From Oscillatoria princeps RMCB-10 (GTDB lineage Bacteria > Cyanobacteriota > Cyanobacteriia > Cyanobacteriales > Oscillatoriaceae): 64,000 bases of DNA. Position numbers and translations under genes: made by a program. Shown in pieces: positions 1 to 8,613 of this stretch (positions are counted from its first letter, which is position 1; each line of letters opens with the position of its first letter). The notes under the pieces are model-generated. The model was not told the DNA's origin. It did not search any database and saw only the letters and a list, made by a program, of their open reading frames with translations. The stretch lies in contig JAHHHT010000023.1 of NCBI GenBank assembly GCA_019359235.1, forward strand, positions 1-64,000, given 5' to 3'.

Positions 1-132
<132 letters not shown>

Positions 133-217
133 GTTTTAAGAGTTTGTATCTTTGCTATTGTCCAGGGGTTGCCCCCAAAGACTGATTTTTTTTGACGAGG
201 ATTGAATATCTTGCTTT

Positions 218-249
218 GGCTTTCAAACTATTGGTTTTTCTTGGTTCGG
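218..249 (-). repeat. rRNA leader repeat, copy 1
   Basis: A 32-bp segment that recurs at 535-566 with two mismatches. On the minus strand it reads toward the 16S gene and contains GTTTGAAAG, which resembles a boxA-type antitermination element. The boxA reading is an inference; the duplication is directly visible. Confidence 0.6.
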
Positions 250-283
250 GCGTGTCGTCGGGGCGCTCCCCTGACACTTTTTT

Positions 284-313
284 AATCTAACATGACAGCT
301 TTCACTTTGTCAA
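284..313 (-). promoter_or_regulatory. Probable rRNA operon promoter
   Basis: On the minus strand TTGACA (308-313) is followed after 18 bp by TAGATT (284-289), a good sigma70-type pair. It is placed so that transcription would begin near 277, giving a 16S leader of about 145 nt that includes the boxA-like segment at 218-249. Confidence 0.65.
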
Positions 314-534
314 GCAATTTTCCGAATTTCCTGGAAGTTTTTTTTCACCACCCTTTCACAGGAGAGTGAATCACCTCTGGATCTCCGGCAACGCTGTCAT
401 TAGAAACACACTACTATTCCTGGTGAATGAGCGAGCGGAACCAAAATTTTACCTGCGGCTCCCATCTCTTTCCACCGGCTCATAGCGTGAGCCCAAAGCC
501 TGACCAACAGCTTAAAAGTATTAGCGTGCTTTCT

Positions 535-566
535 GGCTTTCAAACTATTGCTTTTTCCTGGTTCGG
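535..566 (-). repeat. rRNA leader repeat, copy 2
   Basis: Second copy of the 32-bp segment at 218-249, in the same orientation about 317 bp further upstream of 16S. It lies upstream of the promoter at 284-313, so it either belongs to a longer transcript from an upstream promoter or is a remnant of a duplicated rRNA leader. Confidence 0.55.
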
Positions 567-580
567 TGCGCCGGCAGACC

Positions 581-604
581 CAAGCGCGAACGCTTGTTTT
601 TTTT
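581..604 (+). terminator. Rho-independent terminator, plus strand
   Basis: The perfect hairpin CAAGCG-CGAA-CGCTTG (581-596) is followed at once by eight T residues (597-604). On the plus strand this is a textbook intrinsic terminator; on the minus strand there is no U tract. No plus-strand gene is recognised upstream, so it may stop transcription running antisense to the rRNA leader. The rest of 320-846 shows no gene I can support. Confidence 0.55.
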
Positions 605-846
605 GGCGCTTTATTACTGTAACAGATAAATTCCGCTTCGGGAGAGACGCAACCGAACTTTTTTGTACGGATTTCACTACTTTTTTTATACGGTTCAGGG
701 TGTGGCGGCGGCAGAGCGGGCCCTCACCCAGGGCGGGGGCTGTCCGGTACGGGACAGTTCGGGCCACCGGCAGCCCCACCGCTACCCCACTCAAGCTGCC
801 ACCGGCACCCGGGAGCTATCCCCACCGGCGGCGCGCCACATCCCTC

Positions 847-1944
847 CTACGCCGGGTGAAAATAGAAAGCCGCCCCTAAAACAATATAAGTAGCCAGCAG
901 CAGCCCCCCCTCGAGCCAGTTAGAGCGCCCGTCCAAACTGATGAGATTGGCAATCGCCACGGCAACCGCAACAGCCACCACCTCAAAAGGATTGAAATTC
1001 AAATCCATTGGCTGCCCTATGGCCACTCCGACGAGAACCAAAACCGGAGCGATAAACAGAGCCACCAGCAGGCTAGAACCCATCGCCACCGAAACCGACA
1101 GATCCATATTGTTCTTAATGGCCACGCTCACCGCCGTCACATATTCTGCAGCGCCGCCAACCAGAGGCAAAAGAATCACCCCCGTAAACAGCGGAGTCAG
1201 CCCCAGCCCCTCGGTTGCTGCCTCCACCACGCCGACAAAAATCTCCGACTCGAAGGCCACCGCCACAGTAGAGATTGCCAGCACGCCCAGCCAGAGCCAC
1301 AAATTCGGCTTGTGCTCAGCCGGCTCACCGCTCTCAGCCTTGGGCGCTTCTCCCTCCAGCTCAACCAGCCCCACATCATAAAGGTAGCTGTGAGTGCCCA
1401 GAGAAAACACCAGCGTCAGAGCGTAAAACGCAACCAGCACCACCGCCACCGTAATTGAGAGATTGGTAATCGCCCCCGGCTCCACCCCACTGGAAGTGTA
1501 AATCACCGTTGTCGGCAAAACCAGCGCCGTCACCGCCAGCGTCATCGAGGAACCGTTCACCCGCGCCACAACCGGCTGAAACTCCTGTTCCTTGTAGCGC
1601 AAACCTCCCAAAAACATGGAAAGCCCCATCACCAACAGCAAGTTACTGATAATCGTGCCAGTAATACTCGCCTTCACAATATCAACCAAGCCCGCTTGCA
1701 GCGCCACAAAGGCAATAATCAGCTCAGTCGCATTCCCGAACACAGCATTTAACAGCCCCCCAATAGAAGGGCCCGTCACAATGGCAACTTCTTCAGTCGC
1801 AGTGCTCAGCCAGATCGCCAGCGGGACAATCGCTACAGCCGACGTGACAAACACCGTCATCGTCCCCCAGTGCAAATATTCAGCCGCTATTGAAATCGGC
1901 ACGAATATTAACAAAACGTAAGATAAAATTTTCTTGACTGTCAT
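847..1944 (-). CDS. Calcium/proton antiporter (Cax, CaCA family)
   Basis: A 365-aa integral membrane protein that should exchange cytoplasmic Ca2+ for H+. Two copies of the CaCA signature are visible: GNATELIIAF in the first half (about residue 70) and GGAAEYVTAV in the second (about residue 255). The acidic Glu in each is the ion-coordinating residue in the family. The sequence is almost entirely hydrophobic helices, split by an acidic loop (LVELEGEAPKAE, about residue 200) as in other Cax proteins. The open frame extends upstream to 2157, but that part is repeat sequence, so I start at the ATG at 1944 (MTVKKILSYV), which begins the first membrane helix. It is monocistronic and reads toward the rRNA leader. 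Confidence 0.93.
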   Translation of the reverse strand: MTVKKILSYVLLIFVPISIAAEYLHWGTMTVFVTSAVAIVPLAIWLSTATEEVAIVTGPSIGGLLNAVFGNATELIIAFVALQAGLVDIVKASITGTIISNLLLVMGLSMFLGGLRYKEQEFQPVVARVNGSSMTLAVTALVLPTTVIYTSSGVEPGAITNLSITVAVVLVAFYALTLVFSLGTHSYLYDVGLVELEGEAPKAESGEPAEHKPNLWLWLGVLAISTVAVAFESEIFVGVVEAATEGLGLTPLFTGVILLPLVGGAAEYVTAVSVAIKNNMDLSVSVAMGSSLLVALFIAPVLVLVGVAIGQPMDLNFNPFEVVAVAVAVAIANLISLDGRSNWLEGGLLLATYIVLGAAFYFHPA

Positions 1945-2127
1945 AGAGCCGGTGTGAAAAAAAATCGAGATTCTGTGATAGAATCCCCTCAACAAATTGT
2001 AGGGGCAAACGGTCGTTGCGGCGACACCGGCAAATATATCCTTTTTAGCCCGATCGGGGAAGACACTCTCGCCGCACCAGCCGCACGCTGCAGGACAGGC
2101 GAGGGACAGGCGAGGGACAGCCAGATA

Positions 2128-2162
2128 GTAGGGTGCGTTCCCTTGGGGGGAACGCACCCTAC
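2128..2162. repeat. GGGTGCGTT palindromic repeat
   Basis: A 35-bp near-perfect palindrome with arms GTAGGGTGCGTTCCC and its complement. The same family occurs at 2618-2652, 30760-30794 and 41377-41411. It is a dispersed hairpin repeat typical of cyanobacterial intergenic DNA. In this region it is followed by GACAGGCG repeats. Confidence 0.85.
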
Positions 2163-2171
2163 TGAGTTATG

Positions 2172-2494
2172 GGTATCACCGGCACCACAGTCCAATGGCC
2201 ACCAGCGGGGCAGCTTAGAAGCAAATTTTCTATTATCCGGTAGAAAACATATATACAAAACCGGTCTAAACTCGGAGTTTTGTGAAAATCATTTAATCGT
2301 AAGCTGTAAAATTTATCGCGATATCCCGCCATCGGGGCGGTCGATCCGTGGCCCACCGGCACACCGGCACACTCAAATGGCCATTTCGGGGGCCCATCAG
2401 AAGCCAATTTTATATCTTCCGGTAGAAGACATATATACAAAACCGGTCTAAACTCGGAGTTTTTTGAAAATCATTTAATCGTAAACTGTAAAAT
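2172..2494. repeat. Imperfect ~140-bp tandem duplication
   Basis: The stretch 2172-2312 recurs at about 2357-2494 (spacing 182 bp). The 3' halves are nearly identical, both holding CATATATACAAAACCGGTCT and CTCGGAGTTTT; the 5' halves are more diverged. On the minus strand each copy could encode a short peptide beginning MYIC, with conservative replacements between copies, but no ribosome-binding site stands out. It lies between the divergent antiporter and ABC transporter genes, so it may be regulatory. The remainder of 1945-2715 is GACAGGCG-type repeats. Confidence 0.75.
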
Positions 2495-2617
2495 TGCAAG
2501 CTGCCGGCCCGCCCCCAGGCACGCTGACGACATTAGGACAGGCGAGACGCCTGTCCTACGTCCTGCGAGGTATAGGCGTAGGGCAGGCGTCCCGCCTGCC
2601 CTCAAGCGGTGGGAATA

Positions 2618-2652
2618 GTAGGGTGCGTTCCCCCCTGGGGAACGCACCCTAC
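2618..2652. repeat. GGGTGCGTT palindromic repeat
   Basis: Second copy in this window of the palindrome at 2128-2162, with a slightly different loop. It sits 64 bp upstream of the ABC permease start. Confidence 0.85.
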
Positions 2653-2715
2653 AGCCTGAATGTTTTAAGCTTCACAGTGAGGGGTCAGAGGAAAATTGGT
2701 GACGTAAGGAGCGCA

Positions 2716-3750
2716 ATGGGGTCAAAGAATGTATCGGTTTTCGAGCCGGTGGCAAAAGCTTTCTCGCTCAGCAAAGTCTTGCAAGCCTGCATCCTCCTGG
2801 AAGGCTGCTTGGTTCTGACAGTTGGCATTTCCCTGTCTCAGGGTGCGGTTTCCGTGAGTTTGGCCCAACTGTGGCAAGCCTTGCAGCACAAAGGCGATCC
2901 GATTTACCAGACTATTATCTGGGATCTGCGGCTGCCTCGGACAATGGCGGGGCTGACGGTTGGGGCGGCGTTGGGAATGTCGGGTGCGCTGCTCCAGGGT
3001 ATGCTGCGCAATGGACTCGCCGATCCCTTTTTGCTGGGGATTTCTGCCGGCGCGGGTTTGGTGGCAGTGGGGCTGGTGACTTTGGGCGTGTTTGCCGCTT
3101 GGGTGCCGGTGGCAGCTTGGATCGGTGCGGTGCTGACGGCGGCGCTGGTCTATTTTCTGGCTCGCACTCGCGGCGGGATTGCGGTGGAGCGGCTGGTTTT
3201 GGGCGGCGTTGCGGTGAGCTCCCTATTTGGCGCTATTCAGTCAACTCTGCTGCTGCTGGCGGATGATGGCAGGGTTCAGGTGGCCCTCAACTGGCTGATT
3301 GGCAGTCTCAACGGACGGGGCTGGTCAGAAGTTACGGTGGCTGCTCCTTATATTGTGGCGGCGCTCCTGGGCGGCTGTCTGCTGGCGCGGTCGGTGAATG
3401 TTTTAAATTTGGGGGACGATCTGGCAGTGGGGCTGGGGTTTTCTTTGCTGCGAGCTCGCCTTTTAATTGGGGCAGTGGCCACTCTCCTGGCTGCCGGTGC
3501 GGTCAGTGTCGCCGGCTTGATTGGATTCGTGGGGCTGGTGGTGCCTCACGGCGTCCGGCTGCTCGTGGGCACCGACTACCGCTGGGTTTTGCCGCTTTCA
3601 GCCGTTGGCGGCGCTTTTGTGCTGACTTTTGCTGATATTCTGTCTCGCTTGGGGGCGGTGGAGCTGCCGGTGGGTTCTGTTACGGCACTGCTAGGATCTC
3701 CTTTGTTTGTCTGGTTGCTATCGAGTCGTTCTAGTTCCAGAAATTTCTAA
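2716..3750 (+). CDS. FecCD/BtuC-family ABC transporter permease
   Basis: A 344-aa polytopic inner-membrane permease for a chelated metal or corrinoid (iron-siderophore, haem or B12). The family core is clear: LRLPRTMAGLTVGAALGMSG near residue 72, then LADPFLLGISAGAG (about residue 106), and near the C-terminus GLIGFVGLVVPHGVRLLVG, the EAA-like loop that contacts the ATPase. I choose the ATG at 2716 because TAAGGAG sits just upstream and the in-frame sequence before it is repeat DNA. The ATPase gene follows after 2 bp, so the two are translationally linked. The likely substrate-binding lipoprotein lies far away at 26534. Substrate cannot be decided from sequence. Confidence 0.93.
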   Translation: MGSKNVSVFEPVAKAFSLSKVLQACILLEGCLVLTVGISLSQGAVSVSLAQLWQALQHKGDPIYQTIIWDLRLPRTMAGLTVGAALGMSGALLQGMLRNGLADPFLLGISAGAGLVAVGLVTLGVFAAWVPVAAWIGAVLTAALVYFLARTRGGIAVERLVLGGVAVSSLFGAIQSTLLLLADDGRVQVALNWLIGSLNGRGWSEVTVAAPYIVAALLGGCLLARSVNVLNLGDDLAVGLGFSLLRARLLIGAVATLLAAGAVSVAGLIGFVGLVVPHGVRLLVGTDYRWVLPLSAVGGAFVLTFADILSRLGAVELPVGSVTALLGSPLFVWLLSSRSSSRNF

Positions 3751-3752
3751 TT

Positions 3753-4562
3753 ATGCCCTTAGAAGCTCAAAATCTTGCCGGCGGTTACAGCGCAACGCCC
3801 ATTGTTCAGGAAATTGACTTCACTCTCGGCGCGGGCGAGTGGCTGAGCCTGGTGGGCGCGAACGGTTCGGGCAAGTCCACTCTGCTGAAACTCCTCAGCC
3901 GCATCCTGCAGCCTGTCGGGGGTGCGGTTCTTCTGGATGGGAAAGCGATTCACAGCGAGCCGGCACAGGCGGTGGCGCGAAAATTGGCGCTTTTGCCGCA
4001 ACAGCAAGCGATTCCGGCTGGGCTGACGGTGCGCCAGCTGGTGAGTCTGGGGCGCTCGCCGCACCAGCCTTGGTGGCAGTGGGAATTGGATGCCGAAGAT
4101 CGGGCCAAAGTTGAGGGGGCGATCGCCCAGACGGGGCTGGAACACTTTAGCGAGCGTCTTGTGGAGCAGCTTTCGGGCGGGGAGCGCCAGCGGGCTTTTC
4201 TGGCGCTGGCGCTCGCCCAGTCTCCGCGAGTGCTGCTTTTGGATGAGCCGACCACTTATCTGGATATTCACTACCAGCTGCAACTGCTGGAACTGCTCAA
4301 AGAGCTCAACCGGCAGCAAGGGCTGTCGATTATTACTGTGCTGCATGAGGTAAATTTAGCAGCGCGGTACAGTTCGCGCATCGCCCTCCTGAAGCTGGGG
4401 CGTCTTTGGGATATCGGCACGCCGGCAAAGGTTCTCACTCCGGAAAATCTCGCTCAGGTTTTTGATGTGGAAGTTCTCGTTATGGAAACGCCGGTTGGGC
4501 TGCAAATTTTTCCGGTCGCTCCCTGTGAAGTTACTTCAGATGGGAGTGTCACATTTTTGTAA
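3753..4562 (+). CDS. ABC transporter ATP-binding protein (FecE/BtuD type)
   Basis: A 269-aa ATPase that powers the permease encoded 2 bp upstream. Visible motifs: Walker A GANGSGKST (residues 35-43), a Q-loop region LLPQQQAIP, the ABC signature LSGGERQR, Walker B VLLLDEPTTYLD, and the H-loop histidine in VLHEVNLAA. The length is normal for iron-chelate or cobalamin importers. It starts at ATG 3753, directly after the permease stop. A spacer of about 290 bp with GGGATTGGGGGATT runs separates it from the next gene. Confidence 0.95.
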   Translation: MPLEAQNLAGGYSATPIVQEIDFTLGAGEWLSLVGANGSGKSTLLKLLSRILQPVGGAVLLDGKAIHSEPAQAVARKLALLPQQQAIPAGLTVRQLVSLGRSPHQPWWQWELDAEDRAKVEGAIAQTGLEHFSERLVEQLSGGERQRAFLALALAQSPRVLLLDEPTTYLDIHYQLQLLELLKELNRQQGLSIITVLHEVNLAARYSSRIALLKLGRLWDIGTPAKVLTPENLAQVFDVEVLVMETPVGLQIFPVAPCEVTSDGSVTFL

Positions 4563-4848
4563 AGCTATTTCTTATAGGGCAGGCATCTTGACTGTCGAGT
4601 TCTGAGATTGGGGGAGGGAGCCGGGATTGGGGGATTGGGGGATTGTGAGGGTGCCGGTGGCACCTTTTGAGGGTCAGCAAAACTCGCTCGCCAATACCGG
4701 GAGGGGGGCTTATCGTATTTCTCTTTTGACTTGCGGGGGATGCTATACTGCTAATCGAACGAGTCACCAGCGTGATGGTTATTGAGGCGGCGTCTGAGTG
4801 GCTGTGCGTTCGCCGGCAGAACTGCCACCACAACAGATAATCAAACCG

Positions 4849-5358
4849 ATGAAAAAAAAGTGGAGAGTGTCTGTTCTCGCTATAATGGCTTTGACAGTCA
4901 TGGCAACTGTAGCGGTGGCTCCTAAACTTACTCGTCGCAGTCGCTTGGTTATGGCCATTGCTCCAGTTAAACCGCACGCGCTGACGCGAGAGCAGATGCT
5001 TCAGAATGCCAGAAATTGGCTGGGAGTTCCCTATCGTTTGGGGGGCAAAAATCGAGAGGGTGTGGACTGTTCGGCGTTCGCCAGCGTTGTAGTTTGGCAA
5101 AATAACTATTATACCACAGATTTGATGTACCGTATCGCTCACCCAATTAGCAAAGAAAATTTAAAACTAGGAGACGCCCTCAATATCCCTGAACCAGGAA
5201 TCAAGGGCCACATCTACATTTTTGAGCGATGGGCAAGTGAAAAGCGCGATACTGTCTGGGTGTATGATGCTTCAGTCTCTTGCGGCAGGGTGTGCCATCG
5301 CCCAATCAAATATGACAGCGCATGGGTTCCTGTGCGCTACAACTGGATTGCAGAATAA
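4849..5358 (+). CDS. NlpC/P60-family cysteine peptidase, exported
   Basis: A 169-aa protein with a basic N-terminus and one hydrophobic stretch (residues 6-26), which acts as signal peptide or anchor. An NlpC/P60 fold follows: NARNWLGVPYRLGG is the family entry motif, Cys74 in GVDCSAFAS is the nucleophile, and His121 in GIKGHIYIF is the general base. The family cleaves peptidoglycan stem peptides in the periplasm. An in-frame GTG exists at 4798, but ATG 4849 directly precedes the signal-like segment. An extended -10 element, TGCTATACT (4739-4747), lies about 100 bp upstream. It is convergent with the TPR gene. Confidence 0.82.
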   Translation: MKKKWRVSVLAIMALTVMATVAVAPKLTRRSRLVMAIAPVKPHALTREQMLQNARNWLGVPYRLGGKNREGVDCSAFASVVVWQNNYYTTDLMYRIAHPISKENLKLGDALNIPEPGIKGHIYIFERWASEKRDTVWVYDASVSCGRVCHRPIKYDSAWVPVRYNWIAE

Positions 5359-5386
5359 TTGCGCTAGCTAGTTTTCAGGACATCAC

Positions 5387-6505
5387 TTATCGAGCTATCC
5401 CATGAATTTTTAGGCGGAGACGCCGAGATAAAACTTTTTTGAAAGGCCGATAAATTTTGGCGGCAAATCCTCTGGTTAAATAATGCTGAAAAGCTCGAAG
5501 AGCGGTCCCAGGGGCGAAAATAAGCAAATCAAGTCCTGCCAAACCTAATTCTCTAATCTGGTGAAAAACTCGCCGAAAAGACCGTTTGTTTTGACCTTTG
5601 ATTCGATACTTGAATTGAGAGGCGCGTTCGCGCATGGAAGTAATTTCCTTCCCTGAAACTTCTTCTGATTCTTGTGCTAAGGAGAGCGCTTCTTCTTTGT
5701 TGCCTTGAGCTTCAGCGAGTTCAGCCAAGCGAAGAAGCGCCCCAGCCTCCATATCAGTGCGGTGGAGTTTTTTGCTAAGTAGACGGCACTCTTGATAGTA
5801 CCGCCTTGCCTGATCGTAATCTCCCTGTATAAAGTGCCACCGGCCCAAATTTAACAACGGCCCAGGCTGATAATAACAAAACTTTTCTCCCAAAGCGCGA
5901 TATTGCTTTAAGGATAGATTAAGTTCGCGGTAACTCGCAGGCAAGTCCCACAGTTTTAAATAAAAATTCCCTAGAAGATTGTGGAGTTCCGCTTCGTGAC
6001 CAGCCCATTTTATCCGTTGGTCGGAAGGGGCTTCTCTACCTTTAGTAGCTAGAAGCGTTACAGCTCGACGATAGTATTTTAAGGCAGAGCCAAAGAGCTT
6101 CATGCGTTGGTGCAACACACCTAAATAGCGCAGCGATTGGCACTGTCCGTCAGCATCTTTAATGGATTGAAACTTTCGGAGTGACTTGTTAAAATGCTGT
6201 CGAGCTAGAGTAAAATACTCGCGCTCCATCAAAGCCCATCCCAACTCATTTAATAGCTTCCCTTCTGTAGCAACATGATTTAGGGTTCTGGCGCATTTCA
6301 AGGCAATCTTTCCGCACCGGAAATAGTCTTGCCAATACCCCTGCTCCCACAAGTCAAGGCTGGTTTTTTCCCACACGTTTATCAAGAGGTTGAAGGCCCG
6401 CTCTTTTTCATCAGTGAGCTGTGAAAATTTTTTGGCAAGGCTTCTGAGAAAGCTAAATAAATTGTCTCTGTTATCAGAGATATGCAGGTCGCTGTTATCA
6501 ATCAT
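5387..6505 (-). CDS. Tetratricopeptide-repeat protein, partner of caspase-NB-ARC gene
   Basis: A 372-aa helical-repeat protein. At least five TPR-like units are visible between residues 60 and 270, for example ELGWALMEREYFTLARQHF, LRYLGVLHQRMKLFGSALKY and LLNLGRWHFIQGDYDQARRY. The last 100 residues are basic (RRVFHQIRELGL, then RRLRLKIHGIAR). There is no enzyme motif. ATG 6505 is preferred over TTG 6517. Its start lies about 15 bp after the caspase-NB-ARC stop, so it is the downstream gene of that operon. STAND proteins usually carry C-terminal repeats for ligand sensing and the upstream protein has none, so this may be its split-off sensor. That is inference. Confidence 0.85.
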   Translation of the reverse strand: MIDNSDLHISDNRDNLFSFLRSLAKKFSQLTDEKERAFNLLINVWEKTSLDLWEQGYWQDYFRCGKIALKCARTLNHVATEGKLLNELGWALMEREYFTLARQHFNKSLRKFQSIKDADGQCQSLRYLGVLHQRMKLFGSALKYYRRAVTLLATKGREAPSDQRIKWAGHEAELHNLLGNFYLKLWDLPASYRELNLSLKQYRALGEKFCYYQPGPLLNLGRWHFIQGDYDQARRYYQECRLLSKKLHRTDMEAGALLRLAELAEAQGNKEEALSLAQESEEVSGKEITSMRERASQFKYRIKGQNKRSFRRVFHQIRELGLAGLDLLIFAPGTALRAFQHYLTRGFAAKIYRPFKKVLSRRLRLKIHGIAR

Positions 6506-6520
6506 TTTTTTACCCAAAAG

Positions 6521-8572
6521 TTACACGCCATATTTCCATTTCGCTATCTCTTCTAAATCTTGCAGGGAAGGTTCCCACTTCTCTACTAAGCCCCCGCGCA
6601 CGCTGCTCCTAACCCAAGGATGCAAATCGTATCGCCGTTCGCCTTTGGCATCTTGGGTTTCAGCAATTAAATACCAGCGCTTGAGTTCTTTTCGCGCAGC
6701 TTTCCACTCAGAATCCGACAGTCCCCAAGCTCCAAGAAGTTCTGCTTGAGTAATACTTGCATCCGCTTGACCCATATAACGCAGCGTGCTCTTGGCTGCA
6801 TCAGCAATTCGCTGCCATGCTGTCTCCAGAGTGAACCGATAAAATACTTCAACCTCTCCGCTAGCTTGCTCTAGTGCGGATAGGGCCGGCTCCATTGCCT
6901 GCTCGTCACGAACAAGTCCAACCAAGAAATGCAATGCTAGCGGTGCCCCGCAAGATAATTCGTGCACCCGATGCAGTTGTTCCTCGCTGGCTTGCAGCAG
7001 CGCTTGAATTTTTTGGTATTCTGCTTCGTCGCGCAACAGCTTGTGCGACCACATTTCTTCTAATCCTTGAATTGGAATTAATCCCACAAATGAAGGGTTG
7101 GTTTGGAGCCGGCTGGTTAAGAGCGCCCGACTGGGGTTAAGCATTTTGTTTAGATTCACCAGAATATCTTCGACGTCTGCTGTCTCAGCGTTGTCTAAAA
7201 CGACGAGCCGCTTTTCTTCTCTCAGATGCTGGCGAACTCGCTCAACAGGACACTCTAGTTGCTGAGCGATTTCATGCAGGAATCTATCCCAATTCAGAGC
7301 CTCAGATTGCTTGTTATTGCTAATTTTGCTATCCACTAATTCGGTGCCTCTAGCCATCACCCACAGCACTTCAGAAAAGAGATTTTTCCTCAGCGCTGCT
7401 TGTGCAATTTCGCAGGCGGCTTCAGTCTTGCCGTATCCTGGGCCTCCACTCACAGAAAAGATAGACAGTTCCTGCGGATCGGTGAGCCGGCTCAACACTT
7501 TTTCAATAAGGTCATCTCGCCCCCATACAATTCGGCAGCGGCGATCTGGTATGAACCGGCGGCGATGGAGCATCTCGTTTTCTAGAGTTTCTCCGGTATC
7601 ACCGGCTGCCGGACTGGTTCCTGCCATGAATTGAGAACTTGCAGCCGCTTTTGTCCCTTGCCAAAATTTAATTCTCTCACCAAAGTTTCTGAAAAGAGGA
7701 ATCTGGCGTTTGAACACGGGATTAATGTCTAATTGCTGTTCGACAAAAGCCGTGACTGTCGAAGTAGTGATCCAGTTATCTTCTGATTGTTGTGCGGGGT
7801 CAAGCGCCTGCAATAGCACCTCTGTTAACACTCCGCGCTCGCCCAGAGCATAAGCAGAGCCGTCATCTCGGCAGGCTGCAATCAAACAGCGATCTCCACC
7901 AGAGAGCCAGTCTTTTAACTCAGCCTCACTCAAAAAATTAAGCAATTCCCCGCTGTGGCAGCAATCCAGCCAGACAATCTGCTTTTTTACTGGACTGGTG
8001 AGCAATATTTCGCGCAACCAACTCAAAGGAACGCCCCACTTGTTTTTTCTCGGACAGGCGTCACTGGTGGCCAAAAAGCCTTCTGTTTTACCGTTTTGCT
8101 GCCGGCGAAAGCCATTTCTGATAAAAAACAGCAGATTGTTGACTGAAAACTTTTGTAACAGTTGCCGCAATCTATCTAAGAGAGTGAGCCACTTGTTCTT
8201 TCTCGACGCAGCAGTGTTGGGAGCAAAAAAGCCTTGTCTTGGCCCATCTGGCTCGCGACGCAGGCCATGTCCGGCAAAAAACAGCAAAGCCACATCTGGC
8301 ACGCGGCGAGTCCTGGGATGCAAAAGCGATAGAATTGCCGCTGACAGCTGATCTTCACTGACAGTCTCGGCATCCCCAACCCTAAATTTCCCGTCTTGGT
8401 GGACTTCAGGGAGACGCTGGACATTCCAAGCTAAGTCGCCCTTGGGTTTTTCTAGGAGCTGGGCGATCGCCTCCGCATCAGATGCCGGGGCTGTTAGGTG
8501 TTGAGTCTTGCCATTGGCATCTTTCAGTAAGGGATAGCGGTTGATGCCTACCACTACAGCTTGCCGTTTCAT
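6521..8572 (-). CDS. Caspase-like (peptidase C14) protein with NB-ARC ATPase
   Basis: A 683-aa protein. The N-terminal caspase/metacaspase domain (1-310) starts MKRQAVVVGINRYPLL. Its dyad is His102 (LLFFAGHG) and Cys205 within LDCCHSGE (203-208). Between them is an extra tandem copy of the His-containing segment: residues 97-146 and 147-198 align (LLFFAGHGLRR versus LLFFIRNGFRR), and only the first keeps GHG. After a linker comes a STAND-type NB-ARC domain: Walker A SGGPGYGKTEAA (about 372-383), Walker B RLVVLDNAE, sensor ALLTSRL, and a winged-helix-like tail. The family is thought to oligomerise on ligand binding and activate the protease. The TPR gene follows directly. Confidence 0.92.
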   Translation of the reverse strand: MKRQAVVVGINRYPLLKDANGKTQHLTAPASDAEAIAQLLEKPKGDLAWNVQRLPEVHQDGKFRVGDAETVSEDQLSAAILSLLHPRTRRVPDVALLFFAGHGLRREPDGPRQGFFAPNTAASRKNKWLTLLDRLRQLLQKFSVNNLLFFIRNGFRRQQNGKTEGFLATSDACPRKNKWGVPLSWLREILLTSPVKKQIVWLDCCHSGELLNFLSEAELKDWLSGGDRCLIAACRDDGSAYALGERGVLTEVLLQALDPAQQSEDNWITTSTVTAFVEQQLDINPVFKRQIPLFRNFGERIKFWQGTKAAASSQFMAGTSPAAGDTGETLENEMLHRRRFIPDRRCRIVWGRDDLIEKVLSRLTDPQELSIFSVSGGPGYGKTEAACEIAQAALRKNLFSEVLWVMARGTELVDSKISNNKQSEALNWDRFLHEIAQQLECPVERVRQHLREEKRLVVLDNAETADVEDILVNLNKMLNPSRALLTSRLQTNPSFVGLIPIQGLEEMWSHKLLRDEAEYQKIQALLQASEEQLHRVHELSCGAPLALHFLVGLVRDEQAMEPALSALEQASGEVEVFYRFTLETAWQRIADAAKSTLRYMGQADASITQAELLGAWGLSDSEWKAARKELKRWYLIAETQDAKGERRYDLHPWVRSSVRGGLVEKWEPSLQDLEEIAKWKYGV

Positions 8573-8613
8573 TTACCGCAACTTAGCTTGAAAGTTAATA
8601 ACTTTTCGTCTAG

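Noticed and set aside
427-879. Plus-strand frames upstream of the rRNA gene
   Set aside because: They run through the leader repeat and the intrinsic terminator and into the antiporter gene; composition is not protein-like.
2494-2715. N-terminal extension of the FecCD permease
   Set aside because: The in-frame sequence is made of GACAGGCG and GGGTGCGTT repeats, and a good ribosome-binding site precedes the ATG at 2716.
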